DNA of 64,000 nt. It comes from Phallus indusiatus. Taxonomy: Eukaryota; Basidiomycota; Agaricomycetes; Phallales; Phallaceae. The stretch spans positions 359,898-423,897 of the forward strand of contig JAQFWX010000048.1 of NCBI GenBank assembly GCA_027605045.1. Direction: 5' to 3'. Position numbers and translations under genes: made by a program. Under the pieces are notes generated by a model. It did no database searches. It saw only the letters and a list, made by a program, of their open reading frames with translations, and was not told the DNA's origin. Of the stretch, positions 44,311 through 54,452 are shown piece by piece; the first letter of the stretch is position 1, and each line of letters begins with the position of its first letter.

Positions 44311-45487
44311 CTACATCAATAAACACTGATCATTCTTGCGATTAGCAATAACGGCCTCCAATTCGGCTAATTGGACCTTCTCTTTATCAGACAGAAGCTA
44401 GAAACAATTTCCATTGAAACCGTGCCCGAAATCGGAGAAAGAAGAGAGAGAAAGATACGCACACCCTTCTTAGCACGTTCCCTCATTGCACGTACTTGTG
44501 ATTCTTGTTCCGCCTTCGCACGTCTTTTAATTTGATTAAGCAGTACCAAACATTGATCGTGGCACCCATGACGTGGTTAATATTGAATGAAGAGGTTTAC
44601 AACGAGGTGAGGGAGGCGATGCAGGGGTGTCAGTAGGTGAAGGGATAGGTGAAAGAGAACTGGTGGGTATTCGTATATTAACTGGTGAAGAAAGGAATGT
44701 ATCGCACCGGTCAGTTTTGAACGATGATCCCAGGCTTGTTTTCACCGCTGGTGTTGTTGTTGCTGCTGCTGTCGACGGAGGTGCACGAGGTGAGGTTGTT
44801 GCTTGAGCAGCTTTCATTGCCTTGTTCAAGGTAGATGATACGGGAATCGTTGATGATAGGGAAGATGAAACAGCCGATTTGGCTTTTGCCAGAGCCTGCA
44901 TTGTCGTGGAGGACGTGGCTTGCGTAGGTGATTTGTTGCATTCATGTGAAGACGCATGCCGATGTGTAGGACAAAATTGTTGATTACAATCCTAAATTTG
45001 TATTAATGGTACATAAAATTTCATAAATTTGAGACACTCAATTACTAACCTGACACTTGATGGGAGCAAACAACTTCTTTCCGCAATGGGACTTTGCACA
45101 GATTGGAACACTGCTCGTTTTCGCCTTGCGCCCCGTGGCAACTGGACAATCCGTTTCAATATGCCGTTCCATTCGAAGGTTAGGGTCCTCATTTGGGGGT
45201 ATCGCTATTGGTGTATCACAAAGTGGACCTGTGAACGAGAGATGAGAAATTAACCTGGGATATGTCACGGGGGAGTTAAACTCACAAGAGGGTGCTACCC
45301 TGTTATGTTTTGATGAATCAAACTTCTCGCAAGCATGAGCCTCGGGGTTATAATGTTCGGCACAATATGAATGGTGACAATGATCGCATTTGAAGGGCAA
45401 GAAATCGACCAAGTAGCATTGAGATGAGTGACATTGCTGTCCGACAAACAGCATATGAGAATTCACGGAGGAGTCAATATTAGACAT
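44311..45487 (-). CDS. AN1-type zinc-finger protein (ZFAND2-like) with C-terminal CaaX box
   Basis: ATG 45487 (MSNIDSSVNSHMLFVGQQC). The first AN1 finger is CHSSQCYLVDFLPFKCDHCHHSYCAEHY. CPLCDTPIAIPPNEDPN, formed across an intron at about 45287-45230, is the linker typical of ZFAND2/Cuz1-type proteins. The second AN1 finger starts ICAKSHCGKKLFAPIKC and continues after an intron with DCNQQFCPTHRHASSHEC (about 44997-44943). A Ser/Thr/Pro-rich linker and a basic helix (RRAKAEQESQVRAMRERAKKG) follow, and a last exon ends NDQCLLM at TAG 44311-44313. CLLM is a CaaX box, suggesting prenylation as in animal ZFAND2B. One join near 44570 is unresolved (frame changes). Relatives attach to the proteasome and Cdc48/p97 under proteotoxic or arsenite stress. 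Confidence 0.75.
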
Positions 45488-48040
45488 GGCGAGTAGGCAA
45501 GGAAGTGGCACAAATCAGCTCAGAGTTGTATCTGACTTATTATACTTGTCGACGCGTCAGCGTTGTTCTTGGTGCTCCTCGAACAGTATAGAACAAGATC
45601 ATTACTAAGGAATTGCTGACGTATGCATTTGTGATGTCTGTGACATGCATGACTAAACCGTGAACAGCTCTTGCTCAGCGACACATACATTCCACCCAAA
45701 TTATGTGCAGATGTGCTGAGTCTTGACTCGGACGTCGGAAGCCGTTTCGGAGGTATTTTGAACGTCTTAGGAGTCCGGTTTGGCATCCCAAAATCGACGG
45801 GTTTTGATCTGTTGACGACTACGTCCCCATTTTGCCATTCCTAATCATGTCTGATACGTTCTGCTGCTTGCAGGATGCTGTAATGACGACCACAAGTCAC
45901 CATCAACGATTGATGCATCGGAACGGACCAAGTCCGATGGTCGCGATTCCGCTTTGTATACTATCACTTTTTGTGTCGTGATATGGTTTAGGAATTCTCT
46001 CTTTGCAAAGACTAATGCAAAAGAGTCAAATTAACGACACATATTTGGCGATCGGTTCCGTTTGATTTCTTGTGACTTGCGGTGATCGCGTTGGTGTCAG
46101 ACCAACCTGAAAACAACTGCGCAGAGTCTGAGCAAGTTCAGGTAGGCACCATCCACAATCATCGAGGGAACCGGAGACGTAATCAGTAGATGATATATCA
46201 GTAAGTTATTACTACGATTCAAAATGTGAACTATCAAACTAAGTCTCAGATCTTCCAACTATTTACACTTGTTTGTTGATAGAAGCTTGAACGGAATATC
46301 GCCACCTCCGGATGAACAGGAATGAACACAGAGTTGTCAGGATTAAATTAGAGTACCAGATCCTTCCTTTTTCTCCTGTGGATAGCGGTGTGCAATGTTC
46401 CTTCGGTGTTATATAAAAATCTTACAAACAAAAATACTTTGGGGGGGAATTTAGGCGAAATTCAAATTGAAAGTTACACACGACTGAAAAGCTGCACTTA
46501 TCGCCGGAATTTCCGCCAATAGGACTGACCTCCTGAAATATTTTTATATTCCCAAACGAACATATTGTTGCAGTGCAGCTGAATAAACGAAGGGCATTTA
46601 GAGGCATTGCCTGCGCCGTCTAAGACCTCCGGGTGATGCCGAGTACTAGTAACTGCATCACTTGACTTCTAAACCTTCTATCGCACTTTGCGTCTCTTTC
46701 ATTTCGGTTTCGGCCTCAACTTCAGGCGTTAATCAAACCACTCATTACAAAACACGACACATCCTAGTGTCGAAATGCAAGGTATATTCACTATGTAGTG
46801 CATGTGATCTCGTGGATTCGCTGCTTCAATCTCCTGTTTTAAGCATACGACTCGGAAGCGACCATGCGAATTCAGGTTGCGTTCATTATCGACTCAGTAA
46901 TATTTCAAAATTCTTAAGAAAAGAAAAGGCCACATGTCAGTAATTCATCTCCGCGAATGACGCCTTGAGTGCCGTTTGCCACACCGTAAGCCCTTTCTAC
47001 TCCTAAAAATTATCTTTCAAGGTCATTATCTTTGTATGTATGAATATTACTGTAAAGAAGCCGTTAAGGTTTAATTTCAGCTTTGCCGAAAATTCAGTTG
47101 TGGCTTGTTTGCCCGCATCGCACGCGGCGTGGGGATACGAAAAAAAACGTGCTAATCACCATCATCGATGATTTATCGTACGTTGAAGCTGATCAAAGTT
47201 CGCCATCATTCTGAACCAAGTTCTCTCTGTGACTTTTAGAACAGACTGTGCGTATTCCACTGCTGCAAAGTCTAACTCTTCCAAGGTTATTTATATTCCT
47301 CCAACGCCATTCAACGATTCACTCGGCACCTGTTTATTACTCCTAATATACAGCGCTGAGTTTACTATAACGAGAACAAATAGCGATTCAAAAAGCAAAA
47401 ACAAAACAATATCAATGGTAACAATATATTATCAATCAATTCTCTCCGTCATCACTTCCATTCGGAGACGCTGTACGTCCCATGCCCTGTAATACTCGGA
47501 GCGGCGGACCCTTACTATCTGGTACTAGTCTAGTACTACTTGGGAAGGAAAAGATCGTTTACAATTCACACACATTTTCAGCCCAGCTCCCGCTAGTCCG
47601 TTCGTTTTCGGGTAATCTTGCATCTTATCAATTTTTCACGCGCCGAAATTTTGCGGATCGTCCCAAAATCATTCCCTTTTCAAATTTTTTTTGCTTCCTT
47701 GCCAATCAAGCTCCGCCGTTACTCGTTTCAATGTATAACGCGAGCGTTTTTGAGATAGAGCTAAGAGATACGTATGTATTGATTCGTGGAGAGGAGAAAG
47801 AAGCGGCAGAACACACCCGAACCGAACCTTGCATCGATGGAGGTATGAATTAGGCAGCAGGTTTTTTATATTGATTTATGACTAATTATAAAATTCCACA
47901 TAGCTTACTTGCATTTTTGATTCACTAGAACCGAACGGATCTCAGTATATAAAGCGAGCACTATTCTTTGGATTGATCCACGGTCGCTCCAATCGCTGTT
48001 TCCCCTGTCCTGTAATCGCTATTGCTTTCACACAATCTCC
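45488..48040. other. 2.5 kb region without a supported gene
   Basis: ORFs up to 123 codons exist (for example 47482-47853) but none shows a known motif or a convincing exon pattern. A block near 46020-46055 (CAAAAGAGTCAAATTAACG) resembles the 5' edge of the duplicated cassette block (1740, 24250) and may be an old trace of it. A TATA-like TATATAAAGCG at about 47945 probably serves the F-box-like gene at 48041. Confidence 0.4.
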
Positions 48041-48943
48041 ATGGCTAAGGACATCCTTTCCCCTCAATTCCGTCAATTACAACCCGAGCTCATACTTCAA
48101 ATATTTGAAGCAGTGGGTTCTCAGGGCGATATGGTCACTGCCCTCAAATTATCTCACGTCTGTTCCTGGGTCCAACCCGTTGTAGAATCGCAAATATACC
48201 ACACGGTCGTGTTATCCACCCCAGAGCAAATTGCTTCCTTTGCATACGTTGTCACAAAACGACCTGCATCGTTCTTCAAAAAACACGTGCGCCGGCTTTG
48301 CATAGCACCACAATCTCACCCGGTTCCAGCTCTACCAAACAATCGGAATCTCAAACGGATGATTGCGAGCATTTTGGCTGCTTGTAGTCACGTCAATGAT
48401 TTGTGTCTCGATCAAGCTTGTCTATCAGAGACAACCGATTCACTCAGTTGTCGGCCTAGATTCGTTTTCATGGTCACATCCGCGATGATTTTCTGCAGCG
48501 TTCCGACCGTCATGCTAAGCAATGTGACGTATCTCTACTTACTGAACGGGCAAATACACCCCGATGTGGCTCAGAAAATTTCTCAATTACCCAGCCTGAC
48601 ACACATGGCGATTTCATATGCAATGAATGCCAGTATGGCGTACATACTCCGAACGATCAACGCGCTGTTACCATCGCGAACTCTGGTTCGCCTGCTCGTT
48701 TTACCTTGGCAGATGTTCGCGAATTCTGGGCAATCCGAAGCTTCTTTTTCACTAGAACAGTCAAGATTAATGGCTGAATTGAACAAGCTCAAAGATAGTC
48801 GGATCGTTCTTATTCCTAAAGTTATCGGAAAAGAGGAGCAGCATAAGCTATGGAAGGATCATGGAATGGACTGGAATTCCCTCAGAGCGATCACTGGGGA
48901 TCACAACAAAACTTCAGGCGTTTCGGTTGGTGAGCACCGTTGA
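48041..48943 (+). CDS. F-box-like domain protein
   Basis: An intronless 300-aa frame. Residues 8-45 (QFRQLQPELILQIFEAVGSQGDMVTALKLSHVCSWVQPVVESQIYHTV) follow the F-box-like pattern L-P-E-L...I...L...L..VC..W...V...LY, as in the large agaricomycete F-box-like families. The rest is leucine-rich and helical, without a clear repeat signature, and would be the substrate-binding part. F-box proteins link substrates to SCF ubiquitin ligases through Skp1. A TATA-like site lies 95 bp upstream. It is alone, with no operon-like context. Confidence 0.68.
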   Translation: MAKDILSPQFRQLQPELILQIFEAVGSQGDMVTALKLSHVCSWVQPVVESQIYHTVVLSTPEQIASFAYVVTKRPASFFKKHVRRLCIAPQSHPVPALPNNRNLKRMIASILAACSHVNDLCLDQACLSETTDSLSCRPRFVFMVTSAMIFCSVPTVMLSNVTYLYLLNGQIHPDVAQKISQLPSLTHMAISYAMNASMAYILRTINALLPSRTLVRLLVLPWQMFANSGQSEASFSLEQSRLMAELNKLKDSRIVLIPKVIGKEEQHKLWKDHGMDWNSLRAITGDHNKTSGVSVGEHR

Positions 48944-49400
48944 AAAATTATTAATTTCCCGGTTAAATTGTCAAAAATGCTCATTGAGCGATTTTAGCTG
49001 GCCTCCGGTCCAATCGCTGTTCCCTGGACGAGCGGTCGCTCTTTGCTCATGAACGGTTCGCTGGCAGAGGTGCAAATCACGTGTAGCTCGTCAAATATAC
49101 AGAGAACCTTCCACATCGTCGTCAAAATATTTATTTCTTAAGACTATTAAGACTATTGAATATGTATTGATTGTAGATGTTCGTAGTTTTTATTTCAAAT
49201 TTTTTTTCCCTTTGGAAGAAACATTTTGCTTCCAGTCACGCCCATTGTGCTCCAAAAAGGCAAGCACGTGATAACACACTCTTGCGCGCCAGATCCCAGT
49301 GGAGTTCTCAGTTCTGACGCTAGTCTCGTTTCTTGATTTGATTTGTGAACGTCAACTTATCCGCGACCACTTAAAACCGATATATCTTTCACACTTCCAC
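48944..49400. other. Intergenic region upstream of the HIT gene
   Basis: About 460 bp. CGGTCCAATCGCTGTTCCCTGG at 49009-49030 partly repeats CGCTCCAATCGCTGTTTCCCC at 47985-48005, on either side of the F-box-like gene. No gene was seen. Confidence 0.4.
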
Positions 49401-50121
49401 ATGACTTCTCACTTTATTAAATCCCACACAACTAGGGAAATAGCACCAAGCTGGAAGAGTGATCATGGCAACACGGCAACTCCAGGTGTTGAATCTTGTA
49501 TCTTCTGCCGGATAGTGCAAAACGTGGTACCATCTTTCAAAATCTATGAGGATGAACACGTCCTGGCTTTTTTAGGGAAGTAATACTGGGAATATTGCAC
49601 TCTAATTGCAAAAAATTGTTTGAAATTCACTTACAGATATTCTCCCAATACGCTGGGGTCACACGCTAGTTGTGTCCAAAATTCATTGCAAACGTGTTTC
49701 TGAACTTCCGCAAGACGTGGCCAGTGCCATGGGTGCCGCGGTTTCCAAAGTTGCAAACGCGCTAACGAATGGTACATTCTTATGACGATTGTGCTTGAAG
49801 TCTGCGAAATCTGACTAAATCGCCGACAGCGCTGGGCAATACTGCGTTGAATGTTGTTTGCAACCAGGAGTACGCCCAATCGATTCCCCATGTGGCTCTT
49901 TTTTTTCTCAAGTGCCCTTCCCGATTCTAATCGCTTGTCAATAGGTTCACTATCACATCGTTCCTGCTCCAGTATTTGATAATCCGGACCACGCGGTAGC
50001 ACCTGTGATTCCGCTGACGAATCCCCAGATCCATCGAAAAGAATTTGGTGCACGGAAACACGGGGAACTAGATGACGAAGAAGGCCATGAACTATGTCAA
50101 TTGATCAGGAGTAAATTATAA
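49401..50121 (+). CDS. HIT-family nucleotide hydrolase
   Basis: ATG 49401 (MTSHFIKSHTTREIAPSWK). Exon 1 has CIFCRIVQNVVPSFKIYEDEHVLAFLG (about 49498-49578), the HIT N-terminal block with its C-x2-C. Then DILPIRWGHTLVVSKIHCKRVSELP (about 49637-49710), and ALGNTALNVVCNQEYAQSIPH. The last exon begins VHYHIVPAPVFDNP (about 49943), so the spliced sequence reads HVHYHIVP, the histidine triad H-x-H-x-H-x-x whose middle His is the nucleophile. Stop TAA 50119-50121. About 190 aa, as usual for fungal HIT proteins acting on AMP-linked dinucleotides or phosphoramidates. Convergent with the next gene, gap 63 bp. Confidence 0.88.
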
Positions 50122-50184
50122 TAAACAAACTATACAATATCTTCAAAGCGGTAGTATAGTGAGAGAAAGAGAAATTCAGAAATA

Positions 50185-50998
50185 TCAGGATGTGCTCATT
50201 GATTCTTCTTGTTCGACATCTTGCCTGCCACTGTCGTGAGTATTTTCAAGTTGGGCGCCCCGCTGAAAACCGGATATCGAACCAGAATTTCCCTCAATAT
50301 TTTGTTCATTAGATGCAACTTTTGATAGAACATCTTTAATATTCGTCCCAGGATTAGCGTTTGTTTTTGGTTTGCGCTTTGTCGCCGGAGCTGGTGGTGC
50401 CGCTGACACATTAATAGACAGTAGTTCTAAAAGAACGCATTTTTCAGTGTTTTCCGGGAGATATAATCAAGTCATAATATACTCACCTTCTAGAAACGCA
50501 AATTCTTCCCCTCGGCGCGCAGCAGTGGCTTGTAAATTTCGCTTAGATTCTTATCTTTATACATGGCTTTCAGAACATCGCCTACCGAGGTCTTTTCGTT
50601 GAACTGTGCTTCTTTTTTCTCTGACAGCTTGTTGTTGGGCTGCCCTTCCGAGTCTTTTTATAAATTCCTCCTAGACCGTACTCAGAAATATGAACAGCTT
50701 TCAAGGGAAAAAAACCTTTTCTTACAGTGGCGACTGAGATCAAAAACACGGCCTCCCTGTTACAGGTGGATAGCTCCTGTCATTTATCAGTTGTAATTAT
50801 TCTTTTAGAAAGTAAGATTTTAAGAATCACCTTATCAGCTTTCATTATTCGTTGAACTCTTGCTGTTGGTAGAAGCGATTTGCCTGGCACCCTATCAGCG
50901 AGTGGAGGTACTTTGGTTTGTCCTTTAAATTTGGTTTTCACTGAGGTATCTGCAATTTGGGTTTGGGTTTCTTCTTGACTCTGAGGGCTTTCCTCCAT
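50185..50998 (-). CDS. Histone-fold protein of the NF-YC/DNA polymerase epsilon subunit C type
   Basis: ATG 50998 (MEESPQSQEETQTQIADT). Exon 1 ends SLLPTARVQRIMKADK (about 50880-50830), the start of a CBF/NF-Y histone fold. The second exon gives ELSTCNREAVFLISVAT (about 50770-50725). Then comes EEFIKRLGRAAQQQAVREKR (about 50665-50610), then ATAARRGEEFAFLE (about 50530-50495), then a polar, Lys- and Glu-rich tail to TGA 50185. Introns are GT-AG and frames join well. The order, with the short ELS..K/REA helix and the (A/T)..(R)...FLE end, is that of Dpb3/POLE4/CHRAC-type subunits that pair with a Dpb4-like partner in DNA polymerase epsilon or ISWI remodellers. DRAP1/NF-YC is the alternative. 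About 190 aa. Confidence 0.8.
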
Positions 50999-52081
50999 CT
51001 TGGGGACGAGGCTGGAGCTAGTTAGAGCAATTAGTCGAGTTTTGCGGTGTGACGGTTTGTGACAACTCGTGTTGGCGCCTATCGCGTGTGAGTGTCTTGG
51101 ACGTCTGGACGATTGCACGGCTGGACCATTAAATAACTCCTGCGAGATAGTAAGCGAAATTTGAGTAAGTTTAAGCAAACATTGACGGAATTTAGAACGT
51201 AAAAAAATCACTTTAAGGAGTTTAAAAATAAACGTGAGAAGTTACTTAGGGACCGTCAGGATAATATACCGTTTTAGCATAGGTAAACAGCACGGCGTGG
51301 GATTTCCATAATTTCAGCTTTCAAATTTTCAATGATAGCCAAAAATGGATGAAATATCATTGTCACCTAGCTCTCACTAATCGCCCTTGATCTCGCTCTG
51401 GAATCCATTGTGTTGGCATTGAAGACCTAAAAAAGCAAGATCTACGATTGACCAATTATACACTAATCCTAGCCCCCAAAACCAACAGCACTGGTTGGGT
51501 CTCTCGTAATATAGAAAAGATAATGCGACAAGAGCTCAGCCCAAGTCACGGCATCTCGAAGCTCCAAACTAGAATTCCGACATTAGGTGGCTTTCACTAG
51601 ATCATCTCGTAACAAAGATCTTGCGGCTTCTGATACGACTTGACACCAAAATATATTACGTACGAAGCAGTGAGATATGATGTAAGGGAAATAGTAAATA
51701 ACCGGACCGTTTGTCACCTTTAACGAGATCCCTAGTCCGCGAAGCAGTTCTGTGATCAAGTCCTCAAACTTTATCACAGAAAGGGATAAATTAAGCAAGT
51801 TGTTTGCACCCGGATAAAATTGTGAGATGCGATCGTAGTTCAGTAGGAAGGTTGCGGCTAAAGTAATATGGTTTCCGTGAGGCTCATGCTTCTATAGGCT
51901 CCAGCAATTCTTAGCGCATTTCACCGCCGAAGTTAATTAAGAAACCTTATTAAGGTTTCACGGCACTACAAGAATATAGGATTCGATGAGAATACTCGCC
52001 GGGCAGCAAACCACTCACGAGTCAGAAAAGCTACATAATAACCTTGGGATCGAATTCGGATGAACCTTGTGACAGTGTAAT
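50999..52081. other. 1.1 kb region with one candidate orphan exon
   Basis: On the minus strand, an open block at about 51880-51583 reads HEPHGNHITLAATFLLNYDR... and on to IKFEDLITELLRGLGISLK, followed by a GTGACA donor-like site. It looks coding, but I found no convincing partner exons and do not recognise it. The rest of the interval shows nothing supported. Confidence 0.35.
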
Positions 52082-52634
52082 TCACGAAATTATTGATTGT
52101 AACCCAAGCTTATCCACGACTCGCTGCAGGCGAGTTTTACAATCCTCTAGAGTATTAATAGCCTTGTCGTGTTCTTCCTCGCCTGCCGTTGTGGATAAGG
52201 TTTCGCCAGACTGCAAGTGCTCCTTCATATGATCTTCAGCCTGCAGATCGGGAGACACAAGGTCCTTGAAGCGTAGCTGATTAAGACACTGAAGAATATT
52301 TTGCAATTCTGTTAATGGAGGATAAGCTGCAGATTGACCGGACAACGTCAGGAGAGCGATACAGGCACTCGCGATGCCCCGTAATTTTCCCACACCACGT
52401 CCCAAAGGCACGCCAACAGCCGCAAAACCTTCATCAAACCCTTCCTGAAGCGAATTTTCTTTGCCAGCGGTTATGCCTTCCCGGTACCCTGCCTAAGACA
52501 GTTTTCGCTAAAAAATTTTCCGCGGAGAAGAAAATGCACTTTCAACTTACGTTTGTAAAATCATTATCCAACTTGTTCCACTCTTGATTATGAACATCAT
52601 CTGTTTGCCCCCAAATATCCTCATCGTCAACCAT
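52082..52634 (-). CDS. YAE1: Yae1-family protein, assembly factor for the Fe-S protein ABCE1/Rli1
   Basis: ATG 52634 (MVDDEDIWGQTDDVHNQEWNK). One intron of about 60 nt (GTAAGTTG...TCTTAG, about 52553-52495) joins DNDFTN to AGYREGITAGKENSLQEGF, then DEGFAAVGVPLGRGVGKLRG. The regular G-x3-G spacing is the deca-GX3 signature of the Yae1 N-terminal domain, through which Yae1 binds Lto1. The complex brings Rli1/ABCE1 to the cytosolic Fe-S targeting machinery. The rest is helical with an acidic stretch; about 160 aa, usual for the family. Head-to-head with the SET gene, 128 bp between starts. Confidence 0.88.
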
Positions 52635-52762
52635 GATTTATGTTGTTTCGTTTTTAGGCAAGTTTTAGTTTGGTTTTAGTAGGAAGCAGTGATTGGTGTC
52701 ACGATGTCATGTCACACACTTTTGATTTTCGGACCCACGGTCAAGGTTGTTCTCCAAGTCTC
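52635..52762. promoter_or_regulatory. Shared promoter of divergent YAE1 and SET-domain genes
   Basis: Only 128 bp separate the two start codons, so both promoters must overlap. No clear TATA box was seen. Confidence 0.55.
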
Positions 52763-54349
52763 ATGTCTGGCAAACTAAAAAAGAGGAAGGCTGAAAAGCC
52801 TGCTGCTGAAAAACGTGAACAACCGAATGTAGTTTTATTCCAATTATCGAAAATATCTTTTTCGCTCACACTTTCTTGCTCTAGCCGACCCAGGATAATG
52901 CTCCAACAACAGCACCGCTAGCAAGTCCAAGCAGTTCAAAATACAGAAGTCCCATGCAAACAGCTGCATTTCGTATAATTATGATTATAATTATTACTAT
53001 ACTTACAAGATACTTTCAATCCGATATGAAGTCCGTTCACGATGACATCATACCATTCCAAGTAGTCGACATTCCCGGTAAAGGCAAGGGTGTGGTGGCT
53101 TCAAGACATATTGAGGTGCGTCTTACTCGATCTTATTAATCAATGCTCCACTGACGATCTTCAAACTTATTATAGCAAGGCGAACGGATTATAACGGAAA
53201 AACCACTATTTATAATACCCCAAAAACGTGGGTTTTCTTCTCAAACATAGAGTATTCCCGACAGCTCAATTGTAGAAAGTGGACCAGGATCCCATCGGAT
53301 ACGTCGATGGAGTATTATCAGCCTTGTCAATAGACCAACGATACGAATTTTTCAATCTGTCTCACGGAGATCCCAACGTTTCACAAGATCTATTACCCAT
53401 TTCTATAATCCAAACCAACGGAATTGCGGCTGGACCAAACCGGGTGGGTCTGTTCCCCCGAACTGCTCGTCTGAATCACGGTTGTTCCTCCGCATTCAAT
53501 GCTGTTTATTCATATAGACAGGGAGAGAATATTTTGGGTATCGTTTGTTTCTCATTCATCCGGAAATTGTACGAGAGTTATCTGAGAGTTGACATGTAGT
53601 GGTTCATGCTTTAAGAAACATCTCGAAAGAAGAGGTTGGTCATTACATCTGTGGTGATTTTGACACTTGACACTATGCATGCAATTTCAGGAAATTCTCA
53701 CCGCTTACTTTGACACAAAAAAGCCTCGCGATCAACGTCGGTAAGGAATCTTTCCGTTTCAACCTTCAGAATAGTTGATAATGATTTTACCTTATCCAGG
53801 GAGCATCTATTGGATCACTATAAATTCCATTGTACTTGCCAAGTGTGCTCGCTTCCCAAAGCCAAGTCGTTAGCTTCAGATAACCGGCTACAAGAGATAA
53901 CAAGGCTTCGTCAGGTTCTATCTTCCTGGGGATCGAATGCAATTTCCGGAAGAGAGGCTGTGGATGTCGTTCGCTCCATATGGAAAATAGGTGAAGAAGA
54001 AGGGTATCGGAGCGAGTACGTCGTATTACTTTTATTTCTTGCTATAGCTAGTACTGAACAAGGTTTTATAGGCGAGGTCAATGGGCTTCCGACGCCGCTC
54101 TAATAGCGATGGCCCATTCAGAGTGAGTAACACTTAAAACATTTGGTTTGATCGTTGTTTAAGGCCGGAAATAATAGTGAGAATGCGGCCAAACAATGGG
54201 CACTTTTGGCGGAAGAATGGTTTGGTTATGAATTGGGTCAAGACAGCATTGAAGCAGCAAATATGCGTACTGTTGTCGAGAATCCACGACGTAATCCAAA
54301 TTGGGGCACAAGAAGCGACCGAATGAACGTTGGTTCCCTGGAAAGTTGA
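52763..54349 (+). CDS. SET-domain protein lysine methyltransferase (Set5/SMYD-like)
   Basis: ATG 52763 (MSGKLKKRKAEKPAAEKREQPN) and a basic N-terminus. Domain pieces over about eight exons: FQVVDIPGKGKGVVASRHIE then QGERIITEKPLFIIPQ (SET start, about 53060-53225); LFPRTARLNHGCSSAFNAVYS (about 53449-53510), containing the N-H-x-C SAM-binding motif; ALRNISKEEEILTAYFDTKKPRDQRREHLLDHYKFHCTC (about 53605-53835), containing the E-I-L-x-x-Y motif; then C-x-V-C of the post-SET cysteines. A helical C-terminal part follows (AAKQWALLAEEWFGYELGQD). Stop TGA 54347-54349. No MYND finger is visible, so Set5-like is likelier than SMYD. The substrate could be histone or ribosomal protein. Convergent with EFL1, gap about 100 bp. 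Confidence 0.85.
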
Positions 54350-54452
54350 TTGATTCACGTTGTCCGCATTGCACAATTTCCTGTTTTCTTGTTCCTGGAT
54401 TCCATTAATTTATATAATCTGGAATATATATATATATATTTGTATACGTCCA

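Noticed and set aside
47482..47853. 123-codon ORF upstream of the F-box-like gene
   Set aside because: No recognisable domain and no convincing exon context.
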